Of a stretch of 64,000 bases of DNA, positions 18,802 to 27,085 are shown one piece after another. Under the pieces are notes generated by a model, which had not been told where the DNA came from, searched no databases, and was given only the letters and a program-made list of their open reading frames with translations. The first letter of the stretch is position 1. Every line of letters starts with the position of its first letter. Origin of the DNA: Arsukibacterium perlucidum DSM 18276 (GTDB taxonomy: Bacteria; Pseudomonadota; Gammaproteobacteria; Enterobacterales; Alteromonadaceae); contig NZ_KB907708.1 in NCBI RefSeq assembly GCF_000382165.1, positions 62,001 through 126,000 on the forward strand, written 5' to 3'. The translations under genes were made by a program, and so were the position numbers.

Positions 18802-21471
18802 GTGTCTTGGGTTAAAAAACTTTTAATTGTCAGCCTGGTTGGTTTTTTCGCTGGGATCCTGACGATCGTGGCAATGTACTTTTACGTCAAAAATGATCTG
18901 CCTGATGTAGCTACCTTAAAGGAAGTAAAGCTGCAAACCCCGATGCAGGTTTATACCGCTGACGGTCAACTTATATCCCAATTTGGCGAGAAGCGACGGA
19001 TACCGTTAAAACTGGATGAAATGCCACCTTTACTGATTCAGGCGTTCTTAGCTATTGAAGACACTCGGTTTTATGATCATCCGGGTATAGATGTTATTGG
19101 TATAATGCGGGCCGCCACGGTGGTTGCATCATCAGGAGACTTCAGTCAGGGCGCCAGTACTATTACTCAGCAGTTAGCCCGGAATTTTTTCCTTAGCCGG
19201 GAAAAAAAGATCATGCGAAAAATCAAGGAAGTCTTTCTGGCATTCCGGATTGAGCAACTTCTGAATAAAGATGAGATTCTCGAGCTATACCTGAATAAAA
19301 TTGAGCTAGGCCATCGTTCTTTCGGTGTTGGCGCTGCCGCTCAGGTTTATTTTGGCAAAACTGTAGCTGAGTTGACGCTCGATGAAATAGCCATTATTGC
19401 GGGCTTACCCAAGGCTCCTTCAATACTTAACCCCATCCGTTCACCTTCGAATGCCAAAAATCGCCGTGATACCGTGTTAACCAGAATGCGCGCAATCGAT
19501 ATGATTAGCGAGCAAGATTACCGGACGGCTTTGGCTGCCCCCATTACCAGTAAGTTACATGGCGCTCAGATCACTGCGTCTGCCCCCTATATTGCGGAAA
19601 TGGTGCGCCAACAGATGGTTGAGCAATTTGGTGAAGACGCGGCTTACTCTGAGGGCTACCGGGTATTTACTACTATTTACAGCAACCAGCAGCATGCTGC
19701 CCAACAAGCATTGCAACAGAATTTGTATGATTACGATGAGCGCCATGGCTACCGCGGCCCGGTAGCAATATTGTGGCAAGCTGAGCTGGCGGAACAAACT
19801 GGCACCCAGCAAGATGTTGATGTTGATGTTGATGTTGATACAGAGCAGGAGCAGGAGCAGCAGCTTATATTTACAGAAGCAGACCGGCCGGAATATGCCG
19901 ACATCATTGCTTATTTAAGCGGGCAACAAGGTATTGAAGATTTATTTCCGGCAGTTGTGCTAACCGTGTATGAAAATAGTGCCGACGTCTTATTGGCCAG
20001 TGACCAGACAATTACCATTGAGTGGGATGGTTTAAAATGGGCCAGAGCATTTATTACTGATGAGCGTCAGGGTGTCGCACCGAAAAGTGCCGCAGCCATT
20101 CTGGCACCAGGCATGCATATTATGGTTCGGCAACAGGCAGGGCAATGGCGATTAAGTCAGGTGCCGGCTGCCAGCAGCGCTCTGGTTGCAATAAATCCGC
20201 AAAATGGTGCTATCCAGGCCCTGGTTGGTGGTTACAGTTTCAGCCAGAGCCAGTTTAACCGGGTTACTCAGGCCAAGCGCCAGGCCGGCTCAAATATTAA
20301 GCCTTTTATCTATTCTGCAGCGTTAGAAAAAGGTTATACCCTGGCCTCAGTTATGAACGATGCCCCGATCCATCAGTGGGATGATAATGCCGGTATAGCC
20401 TGGCGTCCCCGCAATTCACCACCAGTATATGATGGACCGATCCGGATCCGGGAAGCGTTGGCTAAATCGAAAAACGTGGTATCTGTGCGACTACTGCGCG
20501 GCGTTGGGATAGACGACAGCATTCGTCATTTACAGCGCTTTGGCTTTGTAGCCAGTGATCTGCCACGCAACGAGACACTGTCTCTGGGCTCTGCGTCATT
20601 AACACCACTTGAGGTGGTAACAGGTTATGCGGTGTTTGCTAATGGCGGTTTTCTGGTAACGCCTTTTGTGGTCGACCGCGTGCTTAACGAACAGGATGAG
20701 GTTATTTATCAACATCAGCCGGAGATTGCCTGCGCAGACTGTCAGCGCGAATTATCAGCCGACGATCAGCTGGCAGAAGTTGCTGACGAGCCAGCGTATG
20801 ATGTTGACAGTGAACAACAGTTGCATGAACTGTTTAATTCCATGCAACAAGCTGAGCCAGCCAACCCTGAGCTGACCGAACCTGTAATAGCCGAACAGGT
20901 TATCAGTAGTCAGAATGCATTTTTAATTGCCGATGCCCTTACCAGTAGTGTCTGGGGCGGCGGTGATTGGCAACAGGGCACAGGCTGGAATGGCACCGCC
21001 TGGCGGGTGCAGCGTTTAAAGCGTCGTGATATTTCAGCAAAAACCGGTACCACTAACGATTCTAAAGACACCTGGTTTTCCGGATTTACCGCTGCAACGG
21101 CGGTAACCACCTGGGTAGGGTTTGACGATGCCAATCGCAGCCTGGGCCGGGCGCAGTGGCATGCCAATATGGGCCAGGATCAGAGTGCCGGAACCGAATC
21201 AGGTGCCCGTACAGCTTTGCCTGCCTGGTTAAATTATATGACAGAAGTACTACCCGGTTATGATGAGCAACCGCTGCAACCTCCTACCGGTCTGGCGTCG
21301 GTAAGGATTGATCTGGCCAGTGGCTTACTCAGCCGCAGTACCGACCATACCAGCAGTTTTGAGTACTTTAAGATAGGTACTGAACCCAGCCAGTACAGTC
21401 AGAATAGTGTGCAGCAAATTCATTTTGATAATGATAAAAAAGCCGAACCGGACGAATCGGAATTATTCTAA
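18802..21471 (+). CDS. mrcA: Penicillin-binding protein 1A (bifunctional transglycosylase/transpeptidase)
   Basis: PBP1a polymerises and cross-links peptidoglycan from lipid II at the inner membrane. The 889-residue product starts at GTG with GGGG upstream and has a membrane anchor at about 6-27. The glycosyltransferase domain shows EDTRFYDHPGID near residue 86 and GASTITQQLARNFF. The transpeptidase has the active serine in SNIKPF (near residue 497), SKN in LAKSKNVV and KTG in SAKTGTTND. An OB-like insert lies between them. In it, residues 338-354 are a low-complexity Asp-Val then Glu-Gln repeat encoded by hexanucleotide tandem repeats, which is unusual. The gene is divergent from pilM. Confidence 0.96.
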   Translation: MSWVKKLLIVSLVGFFAGILTIVAMYFYVKNDLPDVATLKEVKLQTPMQVYTADGQLISQFGEKRRIPLKLDEMPPLLIQAFLAIEDTRFYDHPGIDVIGIMRAATVVASSGDFSQGASTITQQLARNFFLSREKKIMRKIKEVFLAFRIEQLLNKDEILELYLNKIELGHRSFGVGAAAQVYFGKTVAELTLDEIAIIAGLPKAPSILNPIRSPSNAKNRRDTVLTRMRAIDMISEQDYRTALAAPITSKLHGAQITASAPYIAEMVRQQMVEQFGEDAAYSEGYRVFTTIYSNQQHAAQQALQQNLYDYDERHGYRGPVAILWQAELAEQTGTQQDVDVDVDVDTEQEQEQQLIFTEADRPEYADIIAYLSGQQGIEDLFPAVVLTVYENSADVLLASDQTITIEWDGLKWARAFITDERQGVAPKSAAAILAPGMHIMVRQQAGQWRLSQVPAASSALVAINPQNGAIQALVGGYSFSQSQFNRVTQAKRQAGSNIKPFIYSAALEKGYTLASVMNDAPIHQWDDNAGIAWRPRNSPPVYDGPIRIREALAKSKNVVSVRLLRGVGIDDSIRHLQRFGFVASDLPRNETLSLGSASLTPLEVVTGYAVFANGGFLVTPFVVDRVLNEQDEVIYQHQPEIACADCQRELSADDQLAEVADEPAYDVDSEQQLHELFNSMQQAEPANPELTEPVIAEQVISSQNAFLIADALTSSVWGGGDWQQGTGWNGTAWRVQRLKRRDISAKTGTTNDSKDTWFSGFTAATAVTTWVGFDDANRSLGRAQWHANMGQDQSAGTESGARTALPAWLNYMTEVLPGYDEQPLQPPTGLASVRIDLASGLLSRSTDHTSSFEYFKIGTEPSQYSQNSVQQIHFDNDKKAEPDESELF
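19813..19863 (+). repeat. In-frame hexanucleotide repeats in mrcA
   Basis: Four copies of GATGTT plus GAT (19813-19839) are followed, after ACA, by three copies of GAGCAG plus CAG (19843-19863). They encode alternating Asp-Val and then Glu-Gln in PBP1a. Because the unit is six bases, gain or loss by slippage keeps the frame and changes the protein two residues at a time. Confidence 0.9.
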
Positions 21472-21516
21472 CGGCGACGCTGCGCTGGATAAGTTAAGCA
21501 AAATTCTACGTGTAAA

Positions 21517-21546
21517 TTAAAGGCCAGCATTTTGCTGGCCTTTAAT
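21517..21546. terminator. Bidirectional terminator between mrcA and argH
   Basis: AAAGGCCAGC (21519-21528) pairs with GCTGGCCTTT (21534-21543) around ATTTT. Short U-runs flank the stem on both strands. It lies between the convergent mrcA and argH genes, 48 bp past the mrcA stop and about 30 bp past the argH stop, and can serve both. Confidence 0.75.
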
Positions 21547-21572
21547 TCTGTCTGATAACCAGCTACGGGTTG

Positions 21573-22961
21573 TTACCCCGAAATCGTCTTCTCAAACCAG
21601 CTTTTAGCATTAGCCAGCGCCTGGCCAACCTGCTCTGTCGCTGTGCCGCCTAATGCACAACGTCTGGCCATCCCGGCCTCCAGGGTCAGTGCCGGATAGA
21701 CATCATCGGCAATTAACTCGCTTACCTGTTGCAACTGGCTCAAACTTAACGCTTCCAGCGGTACTTGCTGTTTTGAGGCAATTAACACCAGCTCGCCGGC
21801 ACATTCATGGGCATCCCGAAACGGCATGCCCTTGCTCACCAGATAGTCAGCTAAGTCAGTGGCATTGCTGTAGCCTAGCTCTGCCGCCTTGCGACATTGC
21901 TGCCGGTTTACGCTCAGATGCGGCAATACTGTCGCCAGCACCAACAGCGACTGCTGCCAGCTGTGCATCAGATCAAAAAAGCCTTGTTTGTCTTCCTGCA
22001 TATCTTTGTTGTAAGCCAGTGGCAAACCTTTCAGTACATGCAAAATAGCCACCAGATGACCCAGCACCCGGCCGGTTTTACCCCGGAGTAGCTCAAACAC
22101 GTCCGGGTTTTTCTTCTGCGGCATCAGTGACGAGCCCGAGCTGATGGCATCACCGAGCTTAAAAAAGCCCGCTTCGCCCGAGCAAAAGAAAATGACATCT
22201 TCTGACAAGCGCGATAAGTGAGTCATACAAAGGCTGGCGGTTGCTGACAGCTCCACCAGATAATCGCGATCAGAGACGGCATCGAGACTATTAAGCGCCG
22301 CATTGCTAAAACCCAACTCATTTGCCAGGACCTGGCGATCGATATTAACGCCGGTACCTGCCAGGGCACCGCAACCGAGCGGACAACTGTCCATCCTGGC
22401 TAAGGCATCGTCCAACCGGCCTAAATCGCGTTTAAACATTTCAACGTAGGCCAGCGCCCAGTGTGCGACTAATACCGGCTGTGCCCGTTGCAAGTGGGTA
22501 AAACCCGGCATCACGGCTTGTTCAGCTTTATCAGCAAACTCAAGTAATGCTGCCAGCGCAGCCAACAATGATTTGCGCACTGTGCCAGCTTGTAAGCGGG
22601 TCCATAACCTTAAATCAGTTGCCACTAAATCGTTGCGGCTGCGCCCGGTGTGGAGCTTTTTCGCAACACTGCCAAGCTTAGCGGTAAGCTGACTTTCTAC
22701 CCAGCTATGAATGTCTTCTTCCTTGGTTTGCAATGGCAAACGTGGATCGGCGTCGATAGCAATAGCTAAATCTGCCAGGCCCTGTTCCAGCTGCTGCGCT
22801 TCCGCAGCAGTAATAATTGCTGCATGCAGCAGCCCCTTGGTCCAGGCTCTGGAAGCCGCAATGTCCTGCTGCGCCAGTAAATAATCGAAACTAAGCGAGT
22901 CATTAAACTCTCTGAACTCGCTTAAGGTGGCCTCGGTAAACCGTCCTCCCCACATCGCCAT
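21573..22961 (-). CDS. argH: Argininosuccinate lyase
   Basis: ArgH splits argininosuccinate into arginine and fumarate, the last step of arginine synthesis. The 462 residues match the stand-alone enzyme. The flexible catalytic loop GSSLMPQKKN is at 276-285, with the active serine within it, and GFTHLQRAQP with the catalytic His lies at 153-162. In Vibrio and several Alteromonadales argH is fused to an argA-type acetyltransferase domain; here the protein ends after the lyase (KSWFEKTISG), so no fusion is present. It is the last gene of argCBFGH, 5 bp behind argG. Confidence 0.97.
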   Translation of the reverse strand: MAMWGGRFTEATLSEFREFNDSLSFDYLLAQQDIAASRAWTKGLLHAAIITAAEAQQLEQGLADLAIAIDADPRLPLQTKEEDIHSWVESQLTAKLGSVAKKLHTGRSRNDLVATDLRLWTRLQAGTVRKSLLAALAALLEFADKAEQAVMPGFTHLQRAQPVLVAHWALAYVEMFKRDLGRLDDALARMDSCPLGCGALAGTGVNIDRQVLANELGFSNAALNSLDAVSDRDYLVELSATASLCMTHLSRLSEDVIFFCSGEAGFFKLGDAISSGSSLMPQKKNPDVFELLRGKTGRVLGHLVAILHVLKGLPLAYNKDMQEDKQGFFDLMHSWQQSLLVLATVLPHLSVNRQQCRKAAELGYSNATDLADYLVSKGMPFRDAHECAGELVLIASKQQVPLEALSLSQLQQVSELIADDVYPALTLEAGMARRCALGGTATEQVGQALANAKSWFEKTISG

Positions 22962-22966
22962 AACGA

Positions 22967-24172
22967 TTAATCCTTTTGTTGATGCATGGCCCGGATCCGA
23001 CTGGCCAGGCTGTATAGCCGGATAAAGCCAGCCGCATCTTTCTGATCGTAAACTTCATCACCTTCAAAGGTAGCAAAAGCTTCCGAGTACAAGGTATTAA
23101 CTGAGCGACGTTTCGCTACAGTAACGTTACCTTTATAAAGCTTAATCACCACTTCACCGGTTAATTGTTCGGCCAGCGAGGTTGCAGCAGCCAGCAAAGC
23201 GTCTTTTAATGGCGTAAACCAGCGACCATCGTATACCAGCTGAGCAAACTCCAGACCAATTTCCTCGCGGTACTTCAGCGAACTACGGTCATACACCAGT
23301 GCTTCTAACCCTTTTAAACCAGCAAGTAAAATGGTGCCGCCCGGGGTTTCATAACAACCGCGTGATTTCATACCCACCAGCCGATTTTCAACGATATCAA
23401 TCCGGCCCACGCCATGCTCTGAGCCCAGTTCGTTTAACAGCTCAATTGCTGCCACGCCATCCAGCTGCTTGCCGTTAACATGGCTTAACTGTCCCCGAGC
23501 AAATGCCAGCTCAACATAGGCAGGATGATCTGGCGCCTGCTCGGGTGATTTGGTCCACATCCATACCTGCTCAGATGGCTCGCACCAGGGGTCTTCCAGC
23601 TCACCGCCTTCATGGGAAATATGCCATAGGTTGGCATCACGGCTGTATATCTTGGTGGCTGAAGCGGTGGTAGGCACCTTTTTCTCTGCCAGATAATCCA
23701 GCAAAGACTGGCGTGAGTTAAACTGCCACTCGCGCCATGGCGCGATAACTTTTAAATGCGGGGCTAACGCCGCAAAGCAGCTTTCAAACCGCACCTGATC
23801 ATTACCCTTACCGGTACAGCCATGACATAACGCGTCGGCACCAAGCTCCAGTGCCAGCTTAACCTGGGCCCGGGCGATCACCGGCCGGGCCATCGAAGTG
23901 CCCAGTAAATACTGACCTTCGTATACCGCACCGGTTTTTAAGGTAGGGTAAATAACTTCATTAACCAGCTCGTGGCGCAGATCAACCACATAGCAGCTGC
24001 TGGCGCCCGAATTAATGGCTTTTTGCTCTACCCCAGCCAGCTCTTCATCGCCCTGGCCAACATTGGCAACAAAAGCAATCACTTCACAGTGATAATTATC
24101 TTTTAACCAAGGCACGATAGCCGATGTATCTAAACCACCCGAGTAAGCCAATACCACTTTTTTTACAATCAT
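22967..24172 (-). CDS. argG: Argininosuccinate synthase
   Basis: ArgG joins citrulline and aspartate with ATP to make argininosuccinate. The 401 residues fit the short (type 1) family. The ATP pyrophosphatase P-loop AYSGGLDTS is at 9-17. Substrate-binding segments include [15 protein letters not shown] and [19 protein letters not shown]. It sits 7 bp behind argF and 5 bp ahead of argH, so all three are probably read from one transcript. Confidence 0.97.
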   Translation of the reverse strand: MIVKKVVLAYSGGLDTSAIVPWLKDNYHCEVIAFVANVGQGDEELAGVEQKAINSGASSCYVVDLRHELVNEVIYPTLKTGAVYEGQYLLGTSMARPVIARAQVKLALELGADALCHGCTGKGNDQVRFESCFAALAPHLKVIAPWREWQFNSRQSLLDYLAEKKVPTTASATKIYSRDANLWHISHEGGELEDPWCEPSEQVWMWTKSPEQAPDHPAYVELAFARGQLSHVNGKQLDGVAAIELLNELGSEHGVGRIDIVENRLVGMKSRGCYETPGGTILLAGLKGLEALVYDRSSLKYREEIGLEFAQLVYDGRWFTPLKDALLAAATSLAEQLTGEVVIKLYKGNVTVAKRRSVNTLYSEAFATFEGDEVYDQKDAAGFIRLYSLASRIRAMHQQKD

Positions 24173-24179
24173 TGTTACC

Positions 24180-25094
24180 TCAACTAAATAAACTGACTAA
24201 AACGGCATTCTGGGCATGCATCCGGTTTTCGGCTTGCTGCAATACCAGCGAATAATCACTGTCCAGCACCTCACTGGTCACTTCCTGACCCCGATGCGCC
24301 GGCAAACAGTGCATAAAATGTTTCACCGCTAAACGCTGCATTGCCGCGGTGTTAATCTGATAATCAGCAAACAACTGACCCACTTGCTTTGGATCCGCTT
24401 TGGCACCCATCGATAGCCAGGTATCGGTGTATAATGCATCTACTCCAGCAGCAGAAGACAAATGCTGGCTTAGCACCAGTTTGGCACCACTTTTCGCTGC
24501 CAGTTGCTGAGCTTTTAACAACACATGGGCATCCGGGCCAAAGCCCGGTGGGGTAATAACGGTTAAGTCCATCCCCATAATGGCCGCACCGAGCATTAAT
24601 GAATGACAAACATTATTACCATCGCCAACAAAGGCCAGATGCACCTTATCCAGCTCACCAAACTGTTCGAGCAGGGTCAGTAAATCTGCCAGCGCCTGAC
24701 AGGGATGATATAAATCGCTGAGCGCATTAATCACCGGCTTTTTGCTGCTATGCGCCAGTTCTATCAGGGTTTTCTGCGAAAAAACCCGGGCCACGATCGC
24801 ATCGGTCCAGCACGCCAGATTGCTGCCAAAATCCTGCACAGACTCACGCACACCCATAGCACCGTTTTGTAAGTCGAGATAAACGCTGTGACCGCCCAGC
24901 TTATTGATGCCGACGTCGAAACTCACCCGGGTTCTAAGCGAGGGCTTTTCAAACAGCAAGGCAATACTTTTACCTGCGAGGGCGCTACTGTATTGCCCCG
25001 GGTTACGTTTAATCTCAACGGCTAAATTCAGAATATCGTTAAGTTGGTTCCGGTCCAGATCGGCTAAGCACAAGAGCTGGCTTAATTTACTCAT
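24180..25094 (-). CDS. argF: Ornithine carbamoyltransferase
   Basis: ArgF makes citrulline from ornithine and carbamoyl phosphate. The 304 residues fit the OTC family. The carbamoyl-phosphate-binding motif is read as KPSLRTR near residues 49-56, where enterics have STRTR; SLRTR is also what I recall in Shewanella OTC proteins, so it is not a defect. The ornithine loop DTWLSMG and the catalytic HCLPAHRG near residue 265 are intact, which argues against an N-acetylornithine variant. It is 69 bp behind argB, the longest gap inside the operon. Confidence 0.95.
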   Translation of the reverse strand: MSKLSQLLCLADLDRNQLNDILNLAVEIKRNPGQYSSALAGKSIALLFEKPSLRTRVSFDVGINKLGGHSVYLDLQNGAMGVRESVQDFGSNLACWTDAIVARVFSQKTLIELAHSSKKPVINALSDLYHPCQALADLLTLLEQFGELDKVHLAFVGDGNNVCHSLMLGAAIMGMDLTVITPPGFGPDAHVLLKAQQLAAKSGAKLVLSQHLSSAAGVDALYTDTWLSMGAKADPKQVGQLFADYQINTAAMQRLAVKHFMHCLPAHRGQEVTSEVLDSDYSLVLQQAENRMHAQNAVLVSLFS

Positions 25095-25163
25095 AAAACA
25101 CGCTGTAATCCGCTATGCGGTTTCCTGATAAAGCCATAGGTGTGCAAGAACACCCTGGCGGGT

Positions 25164-25934
25164 TTAATATAAAATGCTGGTGCCTACCGGCTCGTCCTGC
25201 ATCAGTTTTAATAAATTCTCCGGTTGCTGCCAGCCAGCGACAATAATATTGCGCTGCAATGCCAACCCTGTTTCCAGCGCTGCATCCAATTTAACTTTCA
25301 TGCCACCTTTAATTACGCCGCTGGCAACCAGCTCGGCAGCGCCGGCAGGAGTAAGTTCTGCAATCAGCTGCATCTGGCTATCCAGGATGCCCGGCACATC
25401 CGTCAGCAATACCAATTCACCCTGCACCAGCTGACAAATAGCCGCAGCGGCTAAATCAGCATTTACATTCAGCAACTGGCCTTCACTGCCAATACCTACT
25501 GAGCTGAACACCGGGGTAAAACCTTGTTCAAGTAATAATTCAATCAGCGTAGCGTCATTAGCTTTGGCAAGACCGACAGCCCCCAGTTTAGCGTTAACAG
25601 TAAACTGCAAACTGTTGCCGGCAGACAGGTTCAGGCCCACAGGGTTTAAGCCCTGCAGCAATGCCCGGCTAACCAGTTCAGCATTGACCGCACCGTCTAA
25701 AGCACCGGTAATTACTGGCATTTGCTCTGCGGGCGACACCCGCTGGCCGTCAATTTTTTCGGTGGTATAACCAAATTTTGTCAGCCATTGATCAACCTGA
25801 TCACCACCGCCATGCACCAGCACAACTGGCCGCTGTTGTTTAAGTTGATGACAAACTGTCAGCAAGGCATCCAAGGCCGGGCGCTCCTGTAATAAGCGGC
25901 CACCCATTTTTATTATCAACGGTAAGGTTTTCAT
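25164..25934 (-). CDS. argB: Acetylglutamate kinase
   Basis: ArgB phosphorylates N-acetylglutamate, the second step of arginine synthesis. The 256 residues match the short, arginine-insensitive form seen in E. coli. Visible landmarks are IIKMGGRLL near the N-terminus, LVHGGGDQVDQWL with the glycine-rich nucleotide loop, and GVIKGGMKVKLDAAL at about 210-225 for the active site. The start overlaps the argC stop by 4 bp. Confidence 0.96.
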   Translation of the reverse strand: MKTLPLIIKMGGRLLQERPALDALLTVCHQLKQQRPVVLVHGGGDQVDQWLTKFGYTTEKIDGQRVSPAEQMPVITGALDGAVNAELVSRALLQGLNPVGLNLSAGNSLQFTVNAKLGAVGLAKANDATLIELLLEQGFTPVFSSVGIGSEGQLLNVNADLAAAAICQLVQGELVLLTDVPGILDSQMQLIAELTPAGAAELVASGVIKGGMKVKLDAALETGLALQRNIIVAGWQQPENLLKLMQDEPVGTSILY

Positions 25935-26962
25935 GCCACCACCCCGCTGAATAAACCTGCAGTTTCCGGCTTGTTAAAGCGCACATTTGCCGCCTGCATT
26001 GCCTGGGCTGCGGCACCTTTTAGTAAATTATCAATAGCAGATACCACCACCAGCTGCTCACCGTCTTGCTGCCAGTACAAATCACAATAGGGTGTGCCCA
26101 CCACATTAGCGACATTGGGAGACTGACTTAACAGCCTGACCAGCGGCTTATGCTGATAAGCCTCAGTGAAGGCATGTTTGACCTGCTCCGGACTCACGTC
26201 AGATTTCAAGGTCACCACACTGGTGGCCAGAATGCCGCGTTTAAAATTACCTAAATGGGGGGTAAACACCACTTTGCGACCAAGGTTCTGTTCAATTTCC
26301 GGCCGGTGCCGATGGCCGAAAAAGCCATAGGCATTCAGACCTACTTCACAAAATGAAGTGCTGAGTGCCGCCTTGCGGCCTGCTCCCGACACCCCACTGG
26401 TCGCGTTTATAACAGGGATACACTGCTCAGCCAGCATTTCACCCTTGATCAAGGGTAACAACGCCAGGGAGCAGGCGGTGGGATAACAACCAGGTACCGA
26501 AATTAAATTGCCCGGCGCCTCACTTAACCATTCCATCAGACAATAAACTGCGTCGTTCAGCAGCTGTGGATGCTGATGCTGATAACCATAATATTTAGGA
26601 TACAACTCTGCCTGCTTGAGCCTAAAGGCACCGGATAAGTCAACCACCACTATGCCAGCGGCCAATAATAAGGGAGTAACCGCTTCACTTGCTTCATGCG
26701 GCAACGCCAGGAAAGCGACATCTATTTGCAAAGTGCTGATCCGCTCGTCGAACCAGGGTTCAACCACAATATCAATGGCATTGGTAAAGCGCGGATATAA
26801 ATTGCTTAATGGCTCGGCAGTGCGGCCAGCAGAAGCAAAAGCATGATCCAGTGAGAAGTAAGGATTAGCAGCCAGCAAGGCACATAACTCAGCACCACTG
26901 TAGCCAGCAGCACCGAGTACCGCACTGCGAATTTTTTGATCAGAAGAAGACACTAAAGACAT
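25931..26962 (-). CDS. argC: N-acetyl-gamma-glutamyl-phosphate reductase
   Basis: ArgC reduces N-acetylglutamyl phosphate with NADPH to the semialdehyde. I start it at ATG 26962, giving 343 residues, with GAGA about 8 bp upstream; ATG 26971 and TTG 26983 are possible alternatives. The NADP loop is VLGAAGYSGAEL near the N-terminus. The catalytic Cys lies in SVPGCYPTA, and the His in GHRHRPEIEQ. It is the first gene of argCBFGH and follows a two-box ArgR operator and a sigma-70 promoter. Confidence 0.96.
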   Translation of the reverse strand: MSLVSSSDQKIRSAVLGAAGYSGAELCALLAANPYFSLDHAFASAGRTAEPLSNLYPRFTNAIDIVVEPWFDERISTLQIDVAFLALPHEASEAVTPLLLAAGIVVVDLSGAFRLKQAELYPKYYGYQHQHPQLLNDAVYCLMEWLSEAPGNLISVPGCYPTACSLALLPLIKGEMLAEQCIPVINATSGVSGAGRKAALSTSFCEVGLNAYGFFGHRHRPEIEQNLGRKVVFTPHLGNFKRGILATSVVTLKSDVSPEQVKHAFTEAYQHKPLVRLLSQSPNVANVVGTPYCDLYWQQDGEQLVVVSAIDNLLKGAAAQAMQAANVRFNKPETAGLFSGVVA

Positions 26963-27017
26963 GTTAACCATTCTCAATTGCAAAACCAGCTAAAAGTTAT
27001 AGCATAAAACGGTTGCT

Positions 27018-27046
27018 AGTGTAGAACGGCCAACATGCAGAATCAA
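27018..27046 (-). promoter_or_regulatory. argC operon promoter
   Basis: On the minus strand TTGATT (27046-27041) and TACACT (27023-27018) are separated by exactly 17 bp, 55-85 bp ahead of argC. The first ArgR box overlaps the -35 hexamer, which fits repression by blocking RNA polymerase. Confidence 0.65.
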
Positions 27047-27082
27047 CAATAATTATGCTGTTTTTGTGAATTTTTATCTACT
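27044..27082 (-). promoter_or_regulatory. ArgR operator, two ARG boxes with 3-bp spacing
   Basis: Two 18-bp boxes lie at 27044-27061 (core AATAATTATGC) and 27065-27082 (TGTGAATTTTTAT). Each follows the ArgR pattern TNTGAAT-WWWW-AT. They are separated by 3 bp, so their centres are 21 bp apart, the classic spacing of paired ARG boxes. The second box is the better match. They lie directly upstream of and overlapping the argC promoter. Confidence 0.7.
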
Positions 27083-27085
27083 TTG

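Noticed and set aside
21573-22961. Possible argH-argA fusion
   Set aside because: The protein ends right after the lyase domain and a terminator follows, so there is no acetyltransferase part.
24180-25094. SLRTR in place of STRTR in ornithine carbamoyltransferase as evidence for a different substrate
   Set aside because: The ornithine-binding SMG loop and HCLP are normal, and the same SLRTR form is known to me from Shewanella OTC proteins.
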